Shown here: positions 1-9,582 of the stretch, piece after piece
Numbering within the stretch: the stretch's first letter is position 1
How the letters are laid out: every line of letters begins with the position of its first letter
Assembly: GCF_014489595.1 (NCBI RefSeq)
Contig: NZ_CP060790.1
Coordinates: 3,844,001-3,908,000, forward strand
DNA: 64,000 nt
Source of the DNA: Paenacidovorax monticola
GTDB taxonomy: Bacteria; Pseudomonadota; Gammaproteobacteria; Burkholderiales; Burkholderiaceae_C
Reading direction: 5' to 3'
Notes under the pieces: model-generated
Database searches by the model: none
What the model saw: only the letters and a program-made list of their open reading frames with translations
What the model was told of the DNA's origin: nothing
Program-made: the position numbers and the translations under genes

Positions 1-627
1 CGATGCCACCACCGTCTGGCCCGGCCACGACTACCAGGGTCGGGGCCACAGCAGCATCGGCGCCGAGAAAGCCGGCAATGCGCGCATCGCGGGCCGCAGC
101 GAGGCCGAGTTCATTGCCACCATGGAGGCGCTGCACCTGCCGCGCCCGCGCCGCATCGACGAGGCCGTGCCCGCCAACCTGCAGTCCGGCCTGCGCCAGG
201 ATGCGGAAGGGGCCGCGCTGCAGGCGCCGCGCGGTGCCGAGGGTTATGCGGGCGACGTGTCGCCCCAGCTCGCCTGGCAGTGGGTGCAGGCCGGCGAGGC
301 CGTGCTGATCGACGTGCGTACCGACGCCGAGCGCGAATGGGTGGGCCAGGTGCCCGGTGCCGTGCCCGTGGCCTGGAAGCAGTGGCCCGGCATGGCGATG
401 AACCCCGACTTCGACGCCCAGCTGCGTGCCGCCGTGCCCCGGGCGGCAAGGCCGTGCTGCTGTGCCGCAGCGGCGTGCGCTCGGTGGCCGCGGCCAAGCG
501 CGCGACCGAGCTGGGCATCACCGCCTACAACATCCTCGAAGGCTTCGAGGGTGACCCCAATGGCCAGGCGCAGCGCGGCAAGAGGGGAGGCTGGCGCTAC
601 CGCGGCCTGCCCTGGCGCCAGGGCTGA
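1..627 (+). CDS. Persulfide dioxygenase-rhodanese fusion, C-terminal part (cut by window edge, frameshifted)
   Basis: The gene enters from the left edge, so its start is missing. The first residues carry a WPGHDYQGR motif and then EKAGNAR and LHLPRPRRIDEAVPANL. These are typical of the metal-binding end of ETHE1-type persulfide dioxygenases. A rhodanese domain follows, with the active-site loop CRSGVRS. The family oxidises glutathione persulfide to sulfite, and the rhodanese half moves the sulfane sulfur. The frame changes at about 436-443, in a CCCCGGG run: frame 2 codes the dioxygenase end and the start of rhodanese, while frame 1 codes the active-site loop and the end. One extra C or G would join them. 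Stop at 625-627. Confidence 0.8.
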   Translation, partial: RCHHRLARPRLPGSGPQQHRRRESRQCAHRGPQRGRVHCHHGGAAPAAPAPHRRGRARQPAVRPAPGCGRGRAAGAARCRGLCGRRVAPARLAVGAGRRGRADRRAYRRRARMGGPGARCRARGLEAVARHGDEPRLRRPAACRRAPGGKAVLLCRSGVRSVAAAKRATELGITAYNILEGFEGDPNGQAQRGKRGGWRYRGLPWRQG

Positions 628-641
628 AGGCCCCAAGAAAA

Positions 642-664
642 AAGCGGGCCGCTGGGGCCCGCTT
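642..664 (-). terminator. Intrinsic terminator of the BON-LysM gene
   Basis: A perfect 9-bp stem (642-650 pairs with 656-664) encloses a 5-base loop. Read on the minus strand, the stem is followed at once by a T-rich tract (TTTTTTCTT). It lies about 40 bases past the stop of the minus-strand LysM gene. It may also slow transcripts of the plus-strand rhodanese gene, which ends at 627. Confidence 0.8.
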
Positions 665-703
665 CCAAGTGCGGCAAGCCGCACACTCTCGCAATGAAAC
701 GGT

Positions 704-1180
704 TTACAGCGCCGGAATGCGCAGCTTCTGGCCGGGGTAGATCTTGTCGGGGTGCGTGAGCATGGGCTTGTTGGCCTCGAAGATCACGGGGTACTTGTTG
801 GCGTCGCCATAGAACTTCTTGGCGATGGCCGAGAGCGTGTCGCCGCGCACCACGTCGTGGTACTGGGCTTCGGGCTCGGGGTTGGTCACCGCCATCTGGT
901 TGTCCACGCTCTGCACGCTGGCCACGTTGCCGCAGCACAGGGTGACCTTCTCCTTCGCGGACTGCGTGGGCGCCGTGCCCTGCACCGTGACCTTGCCCTG
1001 CGCGCCGTCGAAGGCGACCTGCACGTTGCTCACGCCCAGGTTCTGCGCGGCAATGTAGGTTGCGATGGCCTGGGCTGCCTTGGCGTTGAGGTCATCCTGC
1101 GCGCTCGGCGTGGCCGCCTGGGCCTCCTTGCCGCCAAACAGCTTTTCGCCGGCTTCCTTGATGAAACTGAAAAGACCCAT
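704..1180 (-). CDS. kbp: BON and LysM domain protein (Kbp/YgaU family)
   Basis: A 158-residue protein. The N-terminus (MGLFSFIKEAGEKLFG) is followed by a BON domain (about residues 30-95) and a C-terminal LysM domain (about 105-155, with VVRGDTLSAIAKKFYG and the end PGQKLRIPAL). E. coli Kbp has the same size and order and binds potassium; LysM modules bind peptidoglycan or chitin-like glycans. No signal peptide is visible, as in Kbp. I chose the ATG at 1180 because AGGAG lies just upstream and homologs start with MGLFSF; the longer frame to 1216 adds unrelated residues. It is divergent from coaX and has its own terminator. Confidence 0.88.
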   Translation of the reverse strand: MGLFSFIKEAGEKLFGGKEAQAATPSAQDDLNAKAAQAIATYIAAQNLGVSNVQVAFDGAQGKVTVQGTAPTQSAKEKVTLCCGNVASVQSVDNQMAVTNPEPEAQYHDVVRGDTLSAIAKKFYGDANKYPVIFEANKPMLTHPDKIYPGQKLRIPAL

Positions 1181-1343
1181 GACATGACTCCTGTGGTTAC
1201 GGACATCGGAGCGCACACTGTAGCGGCAATGGAAGTCGGTGGCTTGTCAGACAAGCGCCCGAGAAGATTATTCACAATTGCCCCCGGCGCGGAGGTGTCC
1301 GGGCCTGTCGCGGCCGGGGCAAGGGCCGCGCGGGAAAACTCGG

Positions 1344-1349
1344 GATAAT
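1344..1349 (+). promoter_or_regulatory. Possible -10 element for coaX (near-leaderless)
   Basis: GATAAT ends only 8 bases before the coaX ATG, so the mRNA would be leaderless or nearly so. No Shine-Dalgarno sequence is visible before coaX, which fits. No convincing -35 was found. The same GGGATAAT context occurs upstream of rfbB. Confidence 0.35.
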
Positions 1350-1357
1350 GGGTTCTT

Positions 1358-2140
1358 ATGACTTTTCTGGCCATCGACGTTGGCAACACCCGCCTCAAGT
1401 GGTCGTTGTACGACGCTCCCCGCCCCGGGGCGACCCTGCTCGCGCATGGCGCGGAGTTCCTGGACCACATCGAGCGCCTGGCCGAGGGCAGCTGGGCCGC
1501 GCTACCGGCACCCACGCGCATGCTGGGCTGCGTGGTGGCGGGCGATGCCGTCAAGCGCCGCGTGCAGGAGCAGATGGAGTTGTGGGACGTGGCGCCGCAA
1601 TGGGTGGTGTCCTCGGCACAGGAGGCCGGGCTCGTCAATGGCTACGACCATCCGCTGCGGCTCGGCTCGGACCGCTGGGTGGCCATGATCGGGGCGCGCC
1701 ACCGCATGCTCGCGCAGGGGCCCGCACGGCCCCTGATCGTGGTGATGGTGGGCACGGCCGTGACGGTGGAGGCCATCGACGCCGAGGGGCGCTTCCTGGG
1801 CGGGCTGATCCTGCCGGGCCACGGCATCATGCTGCGTGCGCTGGAGACCGGCACGGCGGGCCTGCATGTGCCCACGGGCGAAGTGCGGCTCTTTCCCACC
1901 AACACCAGCGACGCGCTCACCAGCGGCGGCACCTATGCGATCGCGGGTGCCGTGGAGCGCATGTTCCAGCACCTGGCGCAGCACACGGGCGTAGAGCCCG
2001 CCTGCATGATGACGGGCGGGGCGGGCTGGAAGATGGCGCCCAGCATGACGCGCCCCTTCGAGCTGGTGGACAACCTGCTCTTCGACGGCCTGCTGGAGAT
2101 CGCCGCGCGCCGTTTCGTCGGCGCGGGCACGCCGGCCTGA
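1358..2140 (+). CDS. coaX: Type III pantothenate kinase
   Basis: A 260-residue cytoplasmic enzyme that phosphorylates pantothenate, the first step of coenzyme A synthesis. The N-terminus has the ASKHA-fold phosphate motif DVGNTRLKW (residues 7-15). Further in are the conserved [11 protein letters not shown] segment and the GGLILPG segment, and near the C-terminus TGGAGWKM. Length is normal for CoaX. The ATG at 1358 has no clear ribosome site; a -10-like element sits directly upstream. The gene stands alone on the plus strand between two minus-strand genes. Confidence 0.95.
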   Translation: MTFLAIDVGNTRLKWSLYDAPRPGATLLAHGAEFLDHIERLAEGSWAALPAPTRMLGCVVAGDAVKRRVQEQMELWDVAPQWVVSSAQEAGLVNGYDHPLRLGSDRWVAMIGARHRMLAQGPARPLIVVMVGTAVTVEAIDAEGRFLGGLILPGHGIMLRALETGTAGLHVPTGEVRLFPTNTSDALTSGGTYAIAGAVERMFQHLAQHTGVEPACMMTGGAGWKMAPSMTRPFELVDNLLFDGLLEIAARRFVGAGTPA

Positions 2141-2170
2141 CGGCGGGGCGACCCCAGGGGCCGGCCGCAG

Positions 2171-2947
2171 TCACTCCTCTTCGAGCTCGGCGCGCGCCAT
2201 GTCCACGTCCAGGCGCTCCATCGCGTCCAGCGGGTCGCAGGCGGCAGCCTTTTCGTAGAGCTGCGTGGCTTCCTTCATCTTCTTGTCGCCGTCCAGCATC
2301 ACGAGCGCGTTGGCGTACTCGATCATGGCGATGGCCGAGCCCGGGTTGAGCTTGAGCGCTTCCTGGAACAGCTTGAGGCCCGTGTCCTTCTTGGCGCCGT
2401 AGGTCATGCCGCCGATAAGCGAGCCCACCTTGTCGATCACCTCTGCGTGGAAGGCGCCGAGCGCGATGCGCGCGTCGGCATGCTTGGGCGCCAGTGCGAT
2501 GGCCTTTTCGAGCGAATCCTTGACCTTGCCGCCCAGGCCCTGGGCCAGGGCCTTGGCCACGCTGATGCCCTGGCTGTAGCGCCCGAGCGCGTACGCGTGC
2601 CAGTACCACGCGTTGGCGTTGTCGGGCTCGGCCTTGGCCTGTGCCTCGGCGCGCGCGGCTACCTGCAGGAACAGGTCGAGCCGCACCTTTTCCCGGGGCT
2701 CGAGGTAGGTGGCGTAGATGGCCATGGCCTTGTTGGCCACGGTCACGCCGGCGCCTCCGGCGGACAGTCCTGCCTCGGTGGCGCGCTGGAAGTCCCCTGC
2801 ATGGAAGAGCGACCAGGCCTCCAGCACGGCGGGGTCCCGCGGGCAGGGCTCCGCATCGCCGGCGTGCAGGCGGGCCCATTGCTTCTTGGTGCTGCCCGCG
2901 TCGAAGCGGTAGTCGCTGGCATGGGGAAAAGGGGTCCATTGGGCCAT
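2171..2947 (-). CDS. TPR-like repeat protein, function unknown
   Basis: A 258-residue, largely helical protein without signal peptide or membrane segment. Repeated helix pairs match tetratricopeptide spacing, for example DNANAWYWHAYALGRYSQG, KHADARIALGAFHAEV and LNPGSAIAMIEYANALV, the last two ending near residue 225. The C-terminus is acidic (ELEEE). TPR folds serve as protein-binding scaffolds; no partner can be read from the sequence. The ATG at 2947 has AGGAGA upstream. It is read in the same direction as the TetR gene ahead of it, 29 bases away, so the two may be cotranscribed. Confidence 0.7.
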   Translation of the reverse strand: MAQWTPFPHASDYRFDAGSTKKQWARLHAGDAEPCPRDPAVLEAWSLFHAGDFQRATEAGLSAGGAGVTVANKAMAIYATYLEPREKVRLDLFLQVAARAEAQAKAEPDNANAWYWHAYALGRYSQGISVAKALAQGLGGKVKDSLEKAIALAPKHADARIALGAFHAEVIDKVGSLIGGMTYGAKKDTGLKLFQEALKLNPGSAIAMIEYANALVMLDGDKKMKEATQLYEKAAACDPLDAMERLDVDMARAELEEE

Positions 2948-2976
2948 GGCGTGTCTCCTGTCGTTGTCGTTGGGGC

Positions 2977-3639
2977 TCAGCCGCCGGGCGCCGCGTAGGC
3001 GCTCGCCAGCGAGAGCAGGTGGGCGCGCTGGCCGGGTTCCAGGTAGGGCATGAGCAGGTTCAGCACATGGTGCGCGCCACGCAGCAGCGCGGCCTGGGCG
3101 CTTTCGGGCTCCAGCGCGCGGCGCGGGTCGCGCACGTATTCGAAACTCAGCCAGTAGGTCAGCACCACGACCATGCTGGTCGCGGTGGGCTCGATCTCGC
3201 GCGCGTCGATGTGCAGGGCTCCGGAGCGGCCCATGCCGTCGAGCAGTGCGCGCACGGCGCGGGTCTTGTTCTTGAGCACTGCCTGGAAATGCGTCTCCAG
3301 GCGGCGGTTCTTGCTCAACAGGTCGTTGAGGTCGCGGTACAGGAAGCGGTACTGCCAGATCAGTTCGAACAGCGTGTGCATGAAGAACCAGGCGTCCTCC
3401 ACGTCGCGCACGCCGCCGCTGGCGTTCAGCAGCTCGGTCAGGGCCCCGTCGTAGCGGTCGAACAGCGCATTGATGAGCTCGTCCTTGGCGGGGTAGTGGT
3501 AGTACAGATTGCCCGGGCTGATGCGCAGTTCGGCCGAAATCAGCGTGGTGGAAACGTTGGGCTCGCCAAACCGGTTGAACAGGTCGAGCGTGACCTCCAG
3601 GATGCGTTCAGCGGTGCGGCGAGGTGCTTTTTTCACCAT
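2977..3639 (-). CDS. TetR family transcriptional regulator
   Basis: A 220-residue regulator. The N-terminal helix-turn-helix is typical of TetR: RILEVTLDLFNRFG, then STTLISAELRISPGNLYYHYPAKDEL (residues about 12-55). The rest is an all-helical ligand-binding domain. Several proteins with this N-terminus in beta- and gammaproteobacteria are lipid- or fatty-acid-related regulators, but the effector cannot be told here. The TPR gene follows downstream. The phasin gene upstream is on the same strand but separated by a strong hairpin. Confidence 0.88.
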   Translation of the reverse strand: MVKKAPRRTAERILEVTLDLFNRFGEPNVSTTLISAELRISPGNLYYHYPAKDELINALFDRYDGALTELLNASGGVRDVEDAWFFMHTLFELIWQYRFLYRDLNDLLSKNRRLETHFQAVLKNKTRAVRALLDGMGRSGALHIDAREIEPTATSMVVVLTYWLSFEYVRDPRRALEPESAQAALLRGAHHVLNLLMPYLEPGQRAHLLSLASAYAAPGG

Positions 3640-3750
3640 GGAATCGGGCCTCTGAGGGTCGTGGATACCTTGTCTCTTGCAGCTACTCTAACCGACGCGC
3701 CAGGGGGCGTTCGGTGCTGCATTGCAGCATTGAAGGGCCTTGCAAAGCGA

Positions 3751-3783
3751 AACGGCTGCCGCGCGGTGAGCGCGGCAGCCGTT
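3751..3783 (-). terminator. Strong hairpin after the phasin gene
   Basis: A perfect 14-bp inverted repeat (3751-3764 with 3770-3783) has a 5-base loop. On the minus strand it lies 21 bases past the phasin stop and is followed by a modest T-rich stretch (TTTCGCTTT). It should stop phasin transcription before the TetR gene. Confidence 0.7.
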
Positions 3784-3804
3784 GCCAGCCGGTGGGCCGG
3801 GGGG

Positions 3805-4401
3805 TCAGTTGGCGCCGGTGGCGTCGGCCGTGCCCGCAGGAGCTGCGGCCTTGGCGCGGGCCGGAGTCTTGGCTGCGGCCTTCTTGGGGGCTGCCTTGGC
3901 CGCCGCCTTGCGGGCAGGAGCCTTGGCTGCGGCCTTCTTGGCGGCAGGCTTGGCCGCTGCCTTCGGTGCTGCGGCCTTGGGCTTGGCGGCCGGGACTGCC
4001 TTCGCGCCCTTGGTCAGCGCGTCCACGCGGGCGGCCAGGGCTTCCAGGTCGCGCGCCGAGGGCACGCCCAGCTTGGCGAGGGCCTTGGCCACGCGGTCTT
4101 CGAAGATGGTTTCGAGCTTGTCCCAGCGGCCCGCGGCGCGCGAGCCGATGTCGTTGGCCATGCTGGTGACGCGGGTGGTCGCCTCGGTGATCTTTTCCTC
4201 GGCCACGGCCTGCGTCTTGCGCTGGATCGTGAGGCCCTCCTTCACGAGTGCCTCGAACACCTTGCCGCCTTCTTCCTGCGCCTTGGAGAACGCGCCGAGG
4301 CCGGCCAGCCAGATCTGCTGGGCCGAGTCCTTGACGGTGCGCGGCAGCTCGGAGCCGCCTTTCTTCTTGTCATTGCTGAGTTTCTGCAGTTTCTTGACCA
4401 T
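3805..4401 (-). CDS. PHA granule-associated phasin with H1-like Ala/Lys tail (PhaF/PhaI family)
   Basis: A 198-residue protein. Residues about 15-110 match the polyhydroxyalkanoate granule-associated family: QIWLAGLGAFSKAQEEGGKV, a long amphipathic helix, then a heptad-rich region. The C-terminal third (about 135-190) is a low-complexity Ala/Lys/Pro tail with repeated AAKPAAKKAAAKA units like histone H1. PhaF of Pseudomonas combines the same two parts, coating granules and binding DNA so that granules are shared at cell division. I chose the ATG at 4401 (MVKKLQKL) because GGAGG lies just upstream; the frame extends to 4557 without other support. Neighbour: a fatty acyl-CoA reductase, divergently read. 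Confidence 0.85.
   Translation of the reverse strand: MVKKLQKLSNDKKKGGSELPRTVKDSAQQIWLAGLGAFSKAQEEGGKVFEALVKEGLTIQRKTQAVAEEKITEATTRVTSMANDIGSRAAGRWDKLETIFEDRVAKALAKLGVPSARDLEALAARVDALTKGAKAVPAAKPKAAAPKAAAKPAAKKAAAKAPARKAAAKAAPKKAAAKTPARAKAAAPAGTADATGAN
3835..3990. repeat. Low-complexity repeat coding the Ala/Lys tail
   Basis: Short degenerate units around GGCTGCGGCCTTCTTGG recur within the 3-prime end of the phasin gene. They encode the AAKKA-type tail. Such runs can change in length by slippage. Confidence 0.6.
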
Positions 4402-4629
4402 GGGGCCTCCGATAACAGGGGTGGATGGGGTGCCAGGGCCGCATGCCACTGGTGCATGGGGACCACTGTACGCTGCCGGGGCGTGCGCGTGTAGGCGTTC
4501 GCTCCTAAAAACGTAGAGCAGTTTACCTAGCGGATCGGGTGGGCGCGCCGCTAGCATCGGCGCGGGTTTGTGCTGAATCGGGCGGCCTGGGCGCTGGGCA
4601 AGAATGGGCGCAACTGAGAGGAGCTATGT

Positions 4630-6615
4630 ATGCATTATTTCGTCACGGGGGCAACGGGGTTCATCGGCAAACGGCTGGTGAAGAAGTTGCTGGAGCGCAA
4701 GGGCGCGATCGTGCATTTCCTGATCCGCCCCGAGAGTGCTGACAAGGTGGCGGAGCTACGGGGCTTCTGGGGCGTGGGCCCTGCGCGCGCCATTCCCGTG
4801 CATGGCGATCTCACGGCCAAGAAGCTCGGCGTGGGCGCGGCGGACATCAAGGCGCTCAAGGGGCAGATCGACCACTTCTATCACCTCGCGGCTGTGTACG
4901 ACCTTGCAGCCGACGAGGAGACGCAGGTGGCCGTCAACATCGAGGGCACGCGCAATACGGTGGAGTTGGCGCGCGCCATCGACGCGGGGCACTTTCACCA
5001 TGTGTCGTCCATCGCCGCGGCGGGCCTCTACGAAGGCGTGTTCCGCGAGGACATGTTCGAGGAGGCCGAGGGGCTCGACCACCCCTATTTCCAGACCAAG
5101 CACGAGAGCGAGAAGATCGTGCGCCAGGACTGCAAGCGGCCCTGGACCGTGTACCGCCCCGCCATGGTGGTGGGCGACAGCACCACGGGCGAGATGGACA
5201 AGATCGACGGCCCGTACTACTTCTTCAAGCTCATCCAGCGCATGCGCCAGCTGCTGCCGCCCTGGATGCCCGCCGTGGGGCTGGAAGGCGGGCGCGTGAA
5301 CATCGTGCCCGTGGACTTCGTGGTGCAGGCGCTGCACGCGATCAGCCACCAGCAGGGCATTGGCGGGCGCTGCTTCCACCTGGTGGACCCGGTGGGCTAC
5401 CGCGTGGGCGACGTGCTCGACATCTTCAGCCGAGCGGCCCATGCGCCGCGCATGAACCTGTTCGTGAACGCCGCGCTGCTGGGCTTCATTCCCAAGGGTG
5501 TGAAGAAGAGCCTCATGGCGCTGGCGCCCGTGCGCCGCGTGCGCAGCGCCGTCATGAAGGACCTGGGCCTGCCCGAGGACATGCTCACCTTCGTGAACTA
5601 CCCCACCCGCTTCGACTGCCGCGAAACCCTGGCGGCGCTCAAAGGTACGGGCGTGGCCTGCCCCAACCTCAAGGACTACGCGTGGCGCCTGTGGGACTAC
5701 TGGGAGCGCCATCTCGACCCTGAACTGCACATCGACCGCTCGCTCAAGGGCACGGTGGCCGGCAAGGTGGTGCTGGTGACGGGCGGCTCGTCGGGCATCG
5801 GCCTGGCGGCCGCGCACAAGTTCGCCGAGGCGGGTGCCACCACCATCATCTGCGGGCGCGACCAGGACAAGCTGGACGAGGCTTGCCAGGGCGCGCGCGA
5901 CAAGGGCTATGCATTCGTCGCCTACGCGGTGGACATCGCCGACATGCAGGACTGCGACCGTTTCGTGCAGCAGCTCGTCGTCGACCACGGCGGCGTGGAT
6001 TTCCTCATCAACAACGCGGGGCGCTCCATCCGCCGCGCCATCGAGTCGAGCTACGACCGCTTCCACGACTACGAGCGCACCATGCAGCTCAACTATTTCG
6101 GCTGCCTGCGCGTGACCATGGGCCTGCTGCCGGGCATGGTGCGCAAGCGCAAGGGCCATGTGGTCAATATCAGCTCCATTGGCGTGCTGACCAATGCGCC
6201 GCGCTTCTCGGCCTACGTGGCCAGCAAGGCGGCGCTGGACGCCTGGACGCGCTGCGCGTCGAGCGAGTTCGCGGACCAGGGCATCACCTTCACGACGATC
6301 AACATGCCGCTCGTGCGCACGCCCATGATCGCGCCGACCAAGATCTACAACAACGTGCCCACGCTGAGCCCCGAGGAGGCGGCCGACCTGATCGCGCAGG
6401 CCTGCATCTTCAAGCCCGTGCGCATCGCCACGCGCCTGGGCATCACGGGCCAACTGCTGCACGCTCTGGTGCCGCGCGTCGCCCAGATCACGATGAACAC
6501 GAGCTTCCGCATGTTCCCCGACTCCGACGCGGCCCAGGGCGCCAAGGGCGGCAAGCCCCAGCTTTCGGCCGAGGCCGTGGCGCTGCAGCAGATGATGCGG
6601 GGCATCCACTTCTGA
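4630..6615 (+). CDS. Two-domain fatty acyl-CoA reductase (alcohol-forming, Marinobacter FAR type)
   Basis: A 661-residue protein with two Rossmann units. The first is an extended SDR with GATGFIG (residues 7-13) and Y153/K157 as the YxxxK pair. The second is a classical SDR with TGGSSGIG (384-391) and Y529/K533. Size, domain order and the ending MRGIHF agree closely with the Marinobacter fatty acyl-CoA reductase family (Maqu_2507 type) as I remember it. That family reduces acyl-CoA to fatty alcohol with NADPH for wax esters. Shared stretches include HHVSSIAAAGL, NISSIGVLTNAPRFSAYVAS and NMPLVRTPMIAPTKIY. The start at 4630 follows GAGAGGAG. No wax ester synthase is in the window. Confidence 0.82.
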   Translation: MHYFVTGATGFIGKRLVKKLLERKGAIVHFLIRPESADKVAELRGFWGVGPARAIPVHGDLTAKKLGVGAADIKALKGQIDHFYHLAAVYDLAADEETQVAVNIEGTRNTVELARAIDAGHFHHVSSIAAAGLYEGVFREDMFEEAEGLDHPYFQTKHESEKIVRQDCKRPWTVYRPAMVVGDSTTGEMDKIDGPYYFFKLIQRMRQLLPPWMPAVGLEGGRVNIVPVDFVVQALHAISHQQGIGGRCFHLVDPVGYRVGDVLDIFSRAAHAPRMNLFVNAALLGFIPKGVKKSLMALAPVRRVRSAVMKDLGLPEDMLTFVNYPTRFDCRETLAALKGTGVACPNLKDYAWRLWDYWERHLDPELHIDRSLKGTVAGKVVLVTGGSSGIGLAAAHKFAEAGATTIICGRDQDKLDEACQGARDKGYAFVAYAVDIADMQDCDRFVQQLVVDHGGVDFLINNAGRSIRRAIESSYDRFHDYERTMQLNYFGCLRVTMGLLPGMVRKRKGHVVNISSIGVLTNAPRFSAYVASKAALDAWTRCASSEFADQGITFTTINMPLVRTPMIAPTKIYNNVPTLSPEEAADLIAQACIFKPVRIATRLGITGQLLHALVPRVAQITMNTSFRMFPDSDAAQGAKGGKPQLSAEAVALQQMMRGIHF

Positions 6616-6668
6616 TCCGTGCCCGCCGTGGCGCAGGATGTGCCTTGTTACGCAGGGAACGGAGGCAA

Positions 6669-6677
6669 TGGGATAAT
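6669..6677 (+). promoter_or_regulatory. Possible extended -10 promoter for the rfb operon
   Basis: TGG followed by GATAAT (6672-6677) gives an extended -10, 45 bases before the rfbB ATG. No -35 at normal spacing is evident. Confidence 0.4.
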
Positions 6678-6721
6678 TGCGGGTTCTCTGCTTCATCGCA
6701 GCACTTCACACAGTCCATCCT

Positions 6722-7783
6722 ATGATTCTGGTCACTGGCGGCGCGGGCTTCATCGGCGCTAATTTCGTGCTTGACTGGCTCGCCTGCGGCGACGAGCCGG
6801 TCGTCAACCTTGACAAGCTCACCTATGCGGGCAACCTGCACAACCTGAAGGGTCTGCAGGGCGATGCGCGGCATGTGTTCGTGCAGGGAGACATCGGCGA
6901 TGGCGCCCTGGTGCATCGCCTGCTGGCGGAGCACCAGCCGCGCGCCATCGTCAATTTCGCCGCCGAATCGCATGTGGATCGCTCCATCCATGGTCCTGCG
7001 GACTTCATCCAGACCAATGTCGTCGGCACGTTCCATCTGCTGGAAGCGGCGCGGCAGTACTGGCAGGACCTGCCGGCCGAAAGGAAAGCGGCGTTCCGCT
7101 TCCTGCATGTGAGCACCGACGAGGTGTATGGCACGCTGACCGCTGATGCGCCCGCGTTCACCGAGGCGCATTGCTACGAGCCCAACAGCCCGTACAGCGC
7201 CAGCAAGGCCGCCAGCGACCATCTCGTGCGCGCCTGGCACCATACCTACGGCCTGCCCGTGCTCACCACCAACTGCAGCAACAACTACGGCCCGTTCCAT
7301 TTCCCGGAAAAGCTCATTCCGCTGATGATCGTGAACGCGCTCGCCGGCAAGGCCCTGCCCGTGTATGGCGATGGCATGCAGGTGCGCGATTGGCTGTACG
7401 TCAAGGACCACTGCAGCGCCATCCGCCGGGTACTGGAAGCAGGGCGCCTGGGCGAGACCTACAACGTGGGGGGCTGGAATGAAAAGGCCAACCTGGACAT
7501 CGTGCACACGGTCTGCGCGCTGCTGGACGAACTGCGCCCCCGCGCCGACGGCCAGAGCTACAAGACACAGATCACGCATGTGAAGGACCGTCCCGGCCAC
7601 GACCGCCGCTATGCCATCGACGCACGCAAGATCGAGCGCGAGCTCGGCTGGAAGCCCGCAGAAACGTTCGATACCGGCATCCGCAAGACCGTGCAGTGGT
7701 ATCTGGAGAACTCCGAATGGGTGGCGGGCGTGCAGTCTGGCGCCTACCGCGAATGGGTCCAGACCCAGTACGCGAACGTATGA
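6722..7783 (+). CDS. rfbB: dTDP-glucose 4,6-dehydratase
   Basis: A 353-residue cytoplasmic enzyme of the dTDP-L-rhamnose pathway that converts dTDP-glucose to the 4-keto-6-deoxy sugar. It shows the NAD-binding GGAGFIG (6-12), the catalytic STDEVYG region (131-137), and Y158/K162 of YxxxK. The length is typical. I chose the ATG at 6722 (MILVTGG), since homologs begin there; the upstream 15 in-frame codons look non-coding. It is the first gene of rfbBDAC, and its stop overlaps the rfbD start (ATGA). Confidence 0.97.
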   Translation: MILVTGGAGFIGANFVLDWLACGDEPVVNLDKLTYAGNLHNLKGLQGDARHVFVQGDIGDGALVHRLLAEHQPRAIVNFAAESHVDRSIHGPADFIQTNVVGTFHLLEAARQYWQDLPAERKAAFRFLHVSTDEVYGTLTADAPAFTEAHCYEPNSPYSASKAASDHLVRAWHHTYGLPVLTTNCSNNYGPFHFPEKLIPLMIVNALAGKALPVYGDGMQVRDWLYVKDHCSAIRRVLEAGRLGETYNVGGWNEKANLDIVHTVCALLDELRPRADGQSYKTQITHVKDRPGHDRRYAIDARKIERELGWKPAETFDTGIRKTVQWYLENSEWVAGVQSGAYREWVQTQYANV

Positions 7784-8670
7784 AGATCCTGCTGTTCGGC
7801 AAGAACGGCCAGGTGGGGTGGGAGCTCCAGCGCAGCCTGGCCGTGCTGGGCGACGTCGTGGCACTGGATTCCCACAGCGCTGACCTGTGTGGCGACTTCG
7901 GCAATCCGGCGGGCATTGCGGACACGGTGCGGGCGTTGCGCCCTGACGCCATCGTCAATGCGGCGGCCCACACGGCCGTGGACAAGGCCGAGAGCGAGCC
8001 TGACCATGCGCGCCTGCTCAACGCCGTCACGCCCGGCGTGCTGGCCGAGGAGTCCGCACGGCTGGGCGCCTGGCTGGTGCACTACAGCACCGACTATGTG
8101 TTCGACGGCTCTGGCTCGCGCCCCTGGACGGAGGCGGATGCTCCCGCTCCACTGTCCGTCTATGGCCGCACCAAGCTCGAAGGCGAGCGGCTGATCCAGC
8201 AGTCGGGGGCGCAGCACCTGATCCTGCGCACGAGCTGGGTCTATGCGGCACGCGGCGGCAATTTTGCCAAGACCATGCTGCGCCTGGCCCAGGAGCGAGA
8301 GCGCCTTACCGTGATCGACGACCAGTGGGGCGCCCCCACGGGGGCCGATCTGCTGGCCGATGTCACGGCGCATGCCTTGCGCCATGTGCTGGCGCATCCC
8401 CAGGACGCGGGGCTGTACCACGCCGTGGCGGGCGGAGAGACCACCTGGCATGCGTACGCACGGTATGTGTTGGCGCAGGCCGCGAAGATCCAGCCCGGCA
8501 TTTCGATCAAGGCCACCGAGGTGGCACCCGTGCCCACCAGCGCATTCCCGACCCCTGCGGCGCGGCCGCACAATTCGCGCCTCGATACCTCCCGGCTGCA
8601 GGCCGTCTTCGGACTGAGGCTGCCGCATTGGCAGCAGGGCGTGGCGCGCATGCTCACAGAAATCCTATAG
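7780..8670 (+). CDS. rfbD: dTDP-4-dehydrorhamnose reductase
   Basis: A 296-residue SDR enzyme performing the last step to dTDP-L-rhamnose with NAD(P)H. Visible are FGKNGQVG (6-13, nucleotide loop), [10 protein letters not shown] (101-110) and Y128/K132. The start ATG at 7780 overlaps the rfbB stop by ATGA, a sign of translational coupling, although the reading frame is open further upstream. rfbA follows after 8 bases. Confidence 0.97.
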   Translation: MKILLFGKNGQVGWELQRSLAVLGDVVALDSHSADLCGDFGNPAGIADTVRALRPDAIVNAAAHTAVDKAESEPDHARLLNAVTPGVLAEESARLGAWLVHYSTDYVFDGSGSRPWTEADAPAPLSVYGRTKLEGERLIQQSGAQHLILRTSWVYAARGGNFAKTMLRLAQERERLTVIDDQWGAPTGADLLADVTAHALRHVLAHPQDAGLYHAVAGGETTWHAYARYVLAQAAKIQPGISIKATEVAPVPTSAFPTPAARPHNSRLDTSRLQAVFGLRLPHWQQGVARMLTEIL

Positions 8671-8678
8671 GCAACACC

Positions 8679-9575
8679 ATGACCACACGAGAAAGCACTC
8701 GCAAGGGCATCATCCTCGCCGGAGGCTCTGGTACCCGCCTGCACCCCGCGACGCTGGCCATCAGCAAGCAGTTGCTGCCGGTGTATGACAAGCCGATGGT
8801 GTACTACCCGCTCAGCACCCTCATGCTGGCGGGAATCCGGGACATCCTCATCATCAGCACACCGCAGGACACCCCCCGTTTCGAGCAACTGCTGGGCGAC
8901 GGCAGCCAATGGGGGCTGAGCCTGCAATACGCGGTGCAACCCAGCCCGGATGGCCTGGCCCAGGCCTTTCTCATTGGTGAAGCGTTCCTGGACGGTGCGC
9001 CCAGTGCACTGGTTCTGGGTGACAACATTTTCTATGGCCATGATTTCCACGAGCTGCTTGGCCATGCGCAGGCGCGCAAGGAAGGGGCCAGCGTGTTTGC
9101 CTACCATGTGCACGACCCCGAGCGCTATGGCGTGGCCGAGTTCGATGCCACAGGCAAGGTCCTGTCGCTGGAGGAAAAGCCCGCCAAGCCCAAGAGCAGC
9201 TATGCCGTCACGGGCCTGTATTTCTATGACGCCCAGGTGGTGGACCTGGCCAAGAGTCTCCAGCCTTCGCCGCGTGGCGAGCTGGAGATCACCGACCTGA
9301 ATCGCCTGTACCTGGCGCAGGGCCAGCTCAATGTCGAGATCATGGGCCGGGGCTATGCCTGGCTGGACACCGGCACGCACGAAAGCCTGCTCGAGGCCAG
9401 CCAGTTCATCGCGACGCTGGAGCATCGCCAGGGGCTGAAGATCGCCTGTCCCGAGGAGATCGCCTGGCGCTACGGCTGGATCGACAGCGCCCAACTGGAG
9501 CGCCTGGCCCAACCGCTGTCCAAGAACGGCTATGGCCAGTACCTGCAGCGCCTGCTGAACGACAAAGTCTATTGA
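8679..9575 (+). CDS. rfbA: Glucose-1-phosphate thymidylyltransferase
   Basis: A 298-residue nucleotidyltransferase that makes dTDP-glucose from glucose-1-phosphate and dTTP, the entry step of the rhamnose pathway. The signature GGSGTRL is at residues 15-21, followed by the conserved [15 protein letters not shown]. The metal-binding [10 protein letters not shown] lies about 35% along. Length is typical. The ATG at 8679 is 8 bases after rfbD; the reading frame is open upstream but family members start here. Confidence 0.97.
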   Translation: MTTRESTRKGIILAGGSGTRLHPATLAISKQLLPVYDKPMVYYPLSTLMLAGIRDILIISTPQDTPRFEQLLGDGSQWGLSLQYAVQPSPDGLAQAFLIGEAFLDGAPSALVLGDNIFYGHDFHELLGHAQARKEGASVFAYHVHDPERYGVAEFDATGKVLSLEEKPAKPKSSYAVTGLYFYDAQVVDLAKSLQPSPRGELEITDLNRLYLAQGQLNVEIMGRGYAWLDTGTHESLLEASQFIATLEHRQGLKIACPEEIAWRYGWIDSAQLERLAQPLSKNGYGQYLQRLLNDKVY

Positions 9576-9582
9576 GCCTGCC

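Noticed and set aside
4756..6696. A 646-codon minus-strand open frame
   Set aside because: Antisense to the fatty acyl-CoA reductase; His-, Val- and Ala-rich shadow composition.
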